A stretch of DNA of 64,000 bases, taken from assembly GCF_029873635.1 (NCBI RefSeq), contig NC_080425.1:44100402-44164401 (forward strand). Direction: 5' to 3'. Of this stretch, positions 56,854 through 64,000 are shown in pieces. The notes below the pieces were generated by a model. It was not told the origin of the DNA. It ran no database searches and was given only the letters and a program-made list of their open reading frames with translations. The position numbers and the translations under genes are program-made. The stretch is from Malania oleifera. Taxonomy: Eukaryota > Streptophyta > Magnoliopsida > Santalales > Ximeniaceae. Within the stretch, counting starts at the first letter, position 1. Each line of letters opens with the position of its first letter.

Positions 56854-58249
56854 TGTTGACTCTACGAGTCCAATTCAGTTTTGATAATGACAAATCGCTT
56901 GGTATTTGATCTGTGCATTGAGTTTATGAACATGACCTATATTAAGCATGTATAGAAGGATAACGAGTCATGGAAGTCACAAAGTAAAGCTAACAAATCT
57001 TGGCAAGATCCATGGAAATCAAAGAGTACGAGAATCATAATGCAAGCGGTGAAGTTCAAGAACATCTTGGGAATGGGTATTTAGAACTCATGTACTTACA
57101 TTTTCATATGATTTAATTTGAAGCTCAACATAACTTAGAATGATTTTAGGATTCATGCATTTCATGTATATCATTAGGGGAATTTCATGGACTTATAAAT
57201 ATTCTTAAAACCTTGGAAAGTACCTTTAAAAAAGAGTCAAGAAAGAAAGTAAAATAGATTTTTAAATTAAAAAAAAAAGAAAGGAAAATTAAGAAAAAGG
57301 GGACTTCAGTAGCCTGAAGAATTTCTTCAGGAGCCTGAAGATTAAGTTCGGTAGCCTGAAGAATTAATGGGAAAACACAACAAGAAGGCCGAGGTACTTC
57401 AGTTGCCTGACCCTGGAACTTCAGTCGCCTGAAGTCACTATAGGAGCCTGAACTTCAACATTAGTAGCCTGAAGTCGCGGGAAAGTTTAAAAATCATATT
57501 TTTATTAAACGAACTCGCGAGCTATTTCTTTGATCCAACGGTTGAGATCAATCCTAAGGGTAAGACACTATAAATACTAAATATCTAAACCCTAGAATCA
57601 AGCTAAGACACTCAAGAAAGAGAAGAACACATCTTGTTGAAAGAACATTGAAAACTTGCTCTTATTGATATACAATTGCCTACACTTCAACTTCTAATCA
57701 TCGAGCTTGTGCAAATCAACTCAGAATCTCAAAGGGATCTCTCTTATACATCTTGATTGTCAACTTGGTATTGAGGTTTGATCATTCAAGTTAATATTTT
57801 CAAGAGTTTCCCATCCCATCACTTGTTATTGAATATCATTAGAAAAGTTTGATCTTGAGTGTGCACATACATATAAAAATTGTTTTTGAAAAGATCACTA
57901 CTTGAGAAAGTTTTTTAGCTATTGGTTGATTGGTTTTTTGATTCAAGAGTATATATATTGTTCATAGAGATTATTATTGTAAAATCTATTTTTGATTAAG
58001 TATTAAGAGGTTGATCTTGAGTGTGCATATATATATATATTAAATCACTTTGATAAGAATACCACTTGAAAAGAGCTTTACCTATTGATTAAATATTTTA
58101 GGTTCAAGTGAGTTTTTCATTCAAAGACTAAATACTTTTAATATTACAAATCCACTTGATTAGATATCCTTGGAGTTCTTAAATACATATATTGTTGAAG
58201 GATATTTTCTGAAATAGATTACATTGGTTTTTGATCTTTGGAATACATA

Positions 58250-58291
<42 letters not shown>

Positions 58292-59145
58292 CATATTGCA
58301 AAGGTTGTGTTGTGATTGAATATTTGAAAGAAAGCTTTGTGATTTTGATTGATTTAATATTCAAGACAAAGTTTTTATTAATAAGTTCACATCAAATATA
58401 CTTGTGCATTTTTGCAAAGTGAACTATGAACCCTAAAATTCTCCAAAGCGTTTTAAATATATCATTACTTGGGAATTTTGGTTAAAGAGGGAAATTGTTT
58501 ATTGAATCAATTAATTTATAAAACAATGTTATCGTTTCATTTATATTGAACTTCAAGTTTTATCATATGATTATGTATTAGGACTTTGAATTGTACTCAC
58601 TAGCTTTGTTAGAAGCAACAATGAGTGTTTTGTAGATTTAATTGTATTCAAGGTTCAGTTTGTGAACCGGGGTTGAGGAGAGAGCTGTATCTCTTGTAAG
58701 CAGTGGATTAGGAAGGAGCTGTATCTCTTGTAAGCAGCGGATTAGGAGGGAGTTGTACCTCTTGTAAGCAATGGATTGTAAGGGAAGCTCCGTCCCAATT
58801 TAAGGAATAGGGATTTTAGTGGAATCCTTGAGTGGGTTGCTCAAGGGGAGGACATAGGCCGGGTTGGCTGAACCTCGTAAAATCGTGGTTGCATTCTCTC
58901 TTCCCTTATCCTTTTTATTTTCCGCATCGTATTTCAATTTCCTATTTTCTTGTATATGTTGAATAGCTTTACACACATTTAATTGCGTAAAAGGGGATTC
59001 ATTGATTTAGTAATCCAAATCAACATCAAATTCTAGCCATTAATTAGTTAAACATAGATATAGGGATTGATTGGAAAATAAGTTTCAAAGATTCTTTTAA
59101 AATACCCAATTCAGCCCCCCTCTTGGGATTATACCTAAATCAACA
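56854..59145 (+). repeat. SIRE-F 3' LTR
   Basis: 2292 bp. Relative to the 5' LTR it lacks one palindrome-array segment and has a third copy of the gtatctcttgtaagcag unit (58676-58785). TA tract at 58252-58288. Confidence 0.92.
57303..57480 (+). promoter_or_regulatory. Interrupted-palindrome array in SIRE-F 3' LTR
   Basis: Seven units, the best being cttcagtagcctgaag, cttcaggagcctgaag and cttcagtcgcctgaag. The array lies just upstream of the TATA box at 57568. Confidence 0.75.
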
Positions 59146-59249
59146 TAGGTATTCTCGACCTTAGGATAAGCCCTAACCGTTGGATCAATTTGATCAAGTG
59201 TATAACCCGCGTGTTCTCTCGCTAAAGATCAGATTTTTAAACTTCCCGG

Positions 59250-59575
59250 AGGTTCAAACGACTGAAGATTGGGGTTCAAACGTCTAATGTTTCTTAAAGC
59301 ATTGAAAATTATAGTCTAGACATAGGGTCAGACGACTAAACTGAGGGTTTAGTCTTATGAAGTCCCAAATCAAACAACTGAACTGAAGATTAAGACGTCT
59401 GAAGGTGTTCTGCCTGTTATGTGTTTCAAAATTAATTCTTCAGATGACTGAACTAATTCTTCAGTTTTCTGAAGAAATTCTTCAGACGTTTGAAGTAAAA
59501 CTTTAGTTGTTTGAAGTTGCATGTTCAAACTTCTGAGGGTAATCCTCAGTCGTCTGGGCAGTCCAACTTCAGTTT
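59250..59575 (-). promoter_or_regulatory. Palindrome-like array in SIRE-E LTR
   Basis: Repeated cttcagacgtttgaag / cttcagatgactgaac / cttcagttttctgaag-type units, the SIRE-E version of the array. The matching TATA region (minus strand cctatataatc, about 48623-48634) is now more than 10 kb away because SIRE-F lies between them. Confidence 0.65.
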
Positions 59576-60013
59576 TTTTTTTCAAACACCATTTTTGGTT
59601 TTTTACTTTGCTTCTTCATAAAACATTTTTCGGGGTTTTACATAGAGTTTCTATGTCAATGAATAACCCCTAAAAGATTTTCATGAGATGCATGAATCCT
59701 AAGGTCAGTCTAGGATATATTTTTAGCTTCAAATTAAATCATATGAAATATGTAAATACATTCAGTTTTAAATAACCATTCCCATGATGATCATGAACTT
59801 GACGCTTGCATCTTCATTCTTCTACTCTTTTAGTTCCATAGATTGTGTCAAGTTATATATATGCTTTAATTCTCATGGCTTCCATGACTCCTAACCTTCC
59901 GTGCATGCTAAATATTGTTCCTGTTCACAATCTTAATGCACAGATCAAATACCAAGTGATTTGTCATTATCAAAATAAATTGGACTCATAGAGTCAACAA
60001 TCTCTTCCTTTTT

Positions 60014-60653
60014 GATGATGACAAATACACGAGCAAAAATATAAAATGAGTTATGCCTAATAAGGCTCCTCCTCAAATAATGCACAATCAAATATTCATC
60101 AATATGAAATATGCTCATACACAATTGAAAATAGGCAATAGTTTTGCACGTATAACTCATGTACTTATGTACTTTTACCAACTATTTTTTCTATAACCTT
60201 ATATTCTTCTCTCCTTTTTGATATCAACAAAAAGTTATATAACAAAAATGTTTTGATATAATTAAATCTCAATTTTTTTTTAAAAAAAAATAAGCAACCT
60301 TCAGATTTTAAAAATTGTACTGTGAAAAATGTCTCCTTGTGTTAATTCAATTTACTTCTCCCCTTTGCTAATGCAAAAAAGAAAAAAAGAAAAAATGGTG
60401 TTGTTGAATTAAATTGCTATGTGAAAATACACAATGTGTCAAATTTCATAAACATGGATAGGCAAAAACAATCACTAAAGTTCAAAGTTTATGTGAGGAT
60501 TAACATGTGTCAATTAACATGCACTCATCATGATACGAGTTTAATACCAAATGTGATACCAAATAGGAACAAATGAGTCGAATTTGGAAATTTTAACCAA
60601 TTGTGAATATTAAGTGATGTTGCTCCCCCTAAATTATGTCATCTAATATAATT
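60014..60653. other. SIRE-E 3' interior, non-coding
   Basis: AT-rich spacer between the purine tract and the RNase H end. A pyrimidine run, gctccccct (60621-60629), is a second purine-tract-like site on the minus strand. Confidence 0.5.
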
Positions 60654-63600
60654 CTAGGCAACTTCTCGACTATGCATCAAGCCTAATTCACGTCTAATTT
60701 GGATAAACCTATCCTCCGCAAGTGGTTTCGTGAGTATGTCTACCCATTGTTCATCTGTGCATACAAACTCAAGTGTCACATCTCCTTTTTGCACATAATC
60801 ACGAAGAAAATGATGTCTAATTTCTATATGTTTAGTTTGTGAATGTAATATAGGATTCTTTGAGATTTTTATTGCACTCGTATTTTCGCATCTTATAAGA
60901 ATTATATCATAGCTTAATCCAAAATCCATCAGTTGTTGCTTCATGCATAGCGTTTGAGCACAACAACTTCTTGCCGCTATGTATTCTCCCTCAGCTGTGG
61001 AAAGAGCAACTGAATTCTGCTTCTTGAAAAACCAAGAGACTAAAGAATGTCCTAAGAAATGACGTGTGTCACTTGTGCTCTTCCTATCCACTTTGCTACT
61101 AGCAAAATCAGTATCTGAATAGTTGATAATCTCAAAAGATGTATACTTAGGATACCATAACCTCAGTTCAATAGTTCATATCAGGTATCTAAGTATTCTT
61201 TTGATAGCTAACAAATGTGACACTTTTGGTGCAGCCTGAAATCTTGTGCACACACATACGCTGGACATTATGTCAGGTCTTCTGGTAGTCAGATATAGTA
61301 AGCTACTGATCATTCCACGATAAACCTTGAGATATACTGGTATACTTTGTTCATCTTTGTCTAATTTCAAAGAAGAGCTCATAGGTGTCCCTAGTATTTT
61401 TCCAACTTCCATATTAAACTTTTTGAGTAGATCCCTAATGTACTTCGATTGATTTATAAAAATTCCATGCTTCGCTTGTTTGATCTGAAGTCATAGGAGG
61501 AAATTTAGTTCACCCATCATGCTCATCTCAAATTCATTTTGCATAGTGCTTGCAACTCATTGCACAAGTCTTTATTTGTTGCTCCAAATATGATATCATC
61601 TATGTATACTTGAACTAGGAGCATGTCATCTTTTTTAGACTTTATGAAAAGTGTTGTGTCTATCCTTCCTTTGATAAATCCATTATCCAGTAGAAAATCA
61701 CTTAGCCTTTCGTTGCAAACTCTAGGAGCTTGCTTTAAACCATACATGACTTTAGTTAGTCTATAAACATGTTTTGGATACTTATGGTTTTCAAAACTTG
61801 GGGGTTGTTCTACATATACCTCTTCACTTATATAGCCATTTAAAAATGTGCTTTTGACATCCATTTGATACAACTTGAAATCCTTAAAAGTAGCATAAGC
61901 TAAAAACATTCGAATGGCTTCCATTCTAGTTACAGGTGCAAAGGTTTCTTCAAAATCTATTCCTTCTTCCTGGTTATATCCTTGAGCTACTAGTCTTGCC
62001 TTATTTCTAACAATTATCCCATGTTCATCTTTCTTATTCTTATATATCCATTTTGTTCCAATAATTGTCTTATCCTCAGGTTTAGAAACTAATGTCCATA
62101 CTTTATTTCTCTCAAACTGGTTTAGCTCTTCTTTCATGGACATCACCCAAGATTCATCCTCAATTGCTTCACTCACATTCTTAGGTTCTTCTTGAGACAA
62201 AAAGGCAAAATGACTAATCATATTCCTAAGTGAGGATCGTGTGGCTACCCCACGTAATGGGTCACCTATTATTTGATCAATGAGATGACTTTTTATCTAC
62301 TTCCATTTTCTATGTACTTCATTAACCTCATTTTCAATTTGATTAGTTTCAGTGGATAGTTCTTTAATTTCATTTCTCTTTTCTGAATCATTTTTAATAG
62401 ACAGTTTTTCAAATTCCTTATTTATCTCAATTTCATCTTCATCAATCCTTTTAGAGAAGGGATTTGACTCATCGAATACTACATGAATGGATTCTATAAC
62501 GGTTAATGTTTGTTTATTATATACTATGTAGGCTTTACTATCTAAGGCATACCCTGGAAAGATACCTTCATCTGATTTCACATCAAACTTCCTTAAATGT
62601 TTATTGTCTCTAAGCCCAAAACATTTATAGCCAAAGACATGAAAATATGATATGTTTGGTCTATGGCCATTCCATAATTCGTAAGGAGTCTTATTTAGAG
62701 ATTGTCTAATCAAAACTCTATTTAGAATACACCAGGCGGTATTTACTGCCTCAGCCCAGAAGTACTTAGGTAGTTTATGTTCGTTAAGCATAGTTTTGAC
62801 CATTTCTTGTATAGACCTACCCTTTCTTTCAACTACACCATTCTGCTATGGTGTTCTAGGAGCCAAAAAATTATGAGATATTCATAATGAATTGCAGTAG
62901 TCTTTCATGCCTTGATTTTTAAATTCTCTACCCCTATCACTTAGGATTTTAGTGACAGTATAACCCTTTTCATTTTGAATTTTCTTACAAAGATTTATAA
63001 ATTGTTCACACGCTTCATCTTTATGACCTAAAAATAGTACCCATGTATATCTTGAATAATCATCAACTATGACGAATGCATATGATTTTCCTCCTAAACT
63101 CTGAGTTGGGTTTGGACCAAATAAATCTAAGTGTAGCATTTGAAGTGGCCTAGTAGTAGAGATTACTTTCTTCTTCTTAAAGCTAGTTCTTGCTTGTTTT
63201 CCTAGTTGGCATGCATCACAGATTTTATCTTTCATGAATTTAGTCTTAGGCAATCCCTTAACTAATTCTCCTTTCACACGTTTAGATATTAAGTCCATGT
63301 TTGCATATCCTCGTCTCTTATGCCAAATCCAACTAATCTCATTTATAGCAGAAAAACAAGTAGCATGTTGAGAAGCAAGATTGTCAAAGCTAGTGGTGTA
63401 AACATTTTCATGACGATCAGAAGTAAACAATATTTTGTCATGTGCAAATGAGACTTTATAACCTTTATCACATAGTTGACTTATACTCAATAAGTTATGT
63501 TTCAATCCCTCAACTAATAACACATTATCAATGACAGGTGAAGGTTCCTTACCAACCTTACCAACTCTTATGATTTTACCTTCAGAGTTATCCCAAAATG

Positions 63601-63954
63601 TATCGAATCCTTCATCTTTGGATATGATAGATGCGAATTTAGCTTTACTTCTTGTCATATGTCACGAGCATCCGCTATCCATATACCACTTGTCCTTCGA
63701 GGAGGACAGTCTCAAGCACATTTGTAGGACATAATCAGATAACTACTTTTGGTACCCAGATTTTCTTAGGTCCATGGGGGTTAATACTAGATTCTCCTTT
63801 GATTTTCCAGACTTTCTTAATTTTGACATCTTTATTTTTGAAAGGGCAGTCAAATTTTATGTGACCCAACCTCTTATATTTAAAATATGTAATATTTCTA
63901 TGATAGTCTTTAGTTAGAACATACAATTTCAACTCTCTCACAAAATATCCCATG
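60654..63954 (-). pseudogene. SIRE-E gag-pol remnant (zinc knuckle to RNase H)
   Basis: Read leftward. Gag end with degraded knuckle YFKYKRLGHIKFDCPF (63850-63890). Protease WYMDSGCS followed at once by TGA (about 63655-63690). GAG-pre-integrase and integrase at 62882-63658 (WHKRRGYANMDLISK, CDACQLGKQ, HLDLFGPNP, FVIVDDYSRYTWV, ILSDRGREFKNQ). TAG replaces a Gln codon near 62847 in the PQQNG region. Integrase C-terminal part at 62297-62803. RT at 61523-62221 ([51 protein letters not shown]), then a frameshift and a continuation at 61176-61412. RNase H at 60654-61091 (STAEGEYIAA, RCENTSAIKIS, TKHIEIRHHFLRD). Order and motifs are those of SIRE/Maximus. Confidence 0.88.
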
Positions 63955-64000
63955 TAGAGATGTCTCTGTTTTAGATTCTCTTTCCCATTAAAACCAAGAC

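Larger units (their letters stand above)
48635..59145 (+). mobile_element. SIRE-F: plus-strand SIRE-like element with intact LTR pair, lacking pol
   Basis: LTRs lie at 48635-50906 (2272 bp) and 56854-59145 (2292 bp). Both start tgttgactctacgagtcc and end cctaaatcaaca. They look almost identical by eye. Perfect target duplication TAGGT at 48630-48634 and 59146-59150. Primer site tggtatcagaga (50909-50920) follows the 5' LTR, and the purine tract aaaaagggggagat precedes the 3' LTR. The 5.9-kb interior has only a broken gag and a gypsy solo LTR, with no protease, integrase, RT or RNase H visible. It is therefore a non-autonomous, relatively young element. Confidence 0.93.
47282..64000 (-). mobile_element. 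SIRE-E: minus-strand SIRE/Maximus-like copia, split by SIRE-F and cut by window end
   Basis: The 3' LTR is in two pieces, 47282-48634 and 59151-59999 (together about 2.2 kb). It begins (minus strand) TGTTGACTCTATGAGTCC and ends in the gtaatcccaagaggggggtg signature. The purine tract (aaaaaggaagaga, minus strand) is at about 60001-60013. The coding region follows rightward to beyond the window, so its 5' LTR and primer site are not seen. SIRE-F is inserted within the LTR with target duplication TAGGT. Confidence 0.9.

Noticed and set aside
59370-59585. 71-codon frame with repeated LLQTSEEFLQKTEELVQS-like pattern
   Set aside because: It is the translation of the palindrome array in the SIRE-E LTR U3, not a protein.

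Overview
The window is plant nuclear DNA, most likely from a eudicot and probably a woody one with large introns. The evidence is split genes with GT-AG introns, an AT-rich background, and layers of LTR retrotransposons, LINE and SINE fragments, and MITE-like repeats. The species cannot be named from the sequence.

There are three host gene models. (1) Positions 471-31590 (+) hold the last five exons (286 codons) of a CASTOR/POLLUX-family nuclear-envelope ion channel, closest in my recollection to CASTOR. Its N-terminal exons lie to the left of the window. Its introns here are about 6.3, 17.6, 3.3 and 3.1 kb and are swollen by transposons. (2, 3) Two almost identical two-exon genes for a 217-residue glyoxalase I-like (VOC fold) protein lie at 38544-39468 (-) and 43844-44816 (-). 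They sit in a direct tandem duplication (34977-39813 and 40183-45211) that also copied the 5' half of a copia element. A fragment resembling the 3' end of an L1 LINE fills the junction.

Layout, left to right. 1-228: LTR fragment of a SIRE-like copia. 3830-5813: solo SIRE-like LTR with target duplication TCTAT. 8250-17831: degenerate minus-strand copia (copia-B) whose LTR was hit by plus-strand copia-A (8752-12859, target duplication GGAAC). Copia-A seems to carry a captured piece of a host WDR43/UTP5-like gene. 17951-18259: a miniature TRIM-like element with 73-bp terminal repeats. 18456-18546: RTE LINE tail. 19460-23813: copia-C relic. 28962-29570: RTE LINE reverse transcriptase fragment. 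32575-37998: copia-D with target duplication GCAGG. 40183-43258: truncated duplicate of copia-D. 46199-47281: tentative copia LTR and leader. 47282 to the window end: minus-strand SIRE-like element E. Its LTR is split by plus-strand SIRE-like element F (48635-59145, target duplication TAGGT), and F itself contains a gypsy-type solo LTR (52707-54757, target duplication AAATC).

I see no bacterial-type operon, CRISPR array, rRNA or tRNA gene. The most unusual signals are four. First, the apparent host-gene capture in copia-A. Second, arrays of short interrupted palindromes upstream of the TATA box in LTRs of both SIRE and gypsy type. Third, the insertion of SIRE-F exactly between such an array and the TATA region of SIRE-E. 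Fourth, the duplicated glyoxalase locus with a doubled core promoter.
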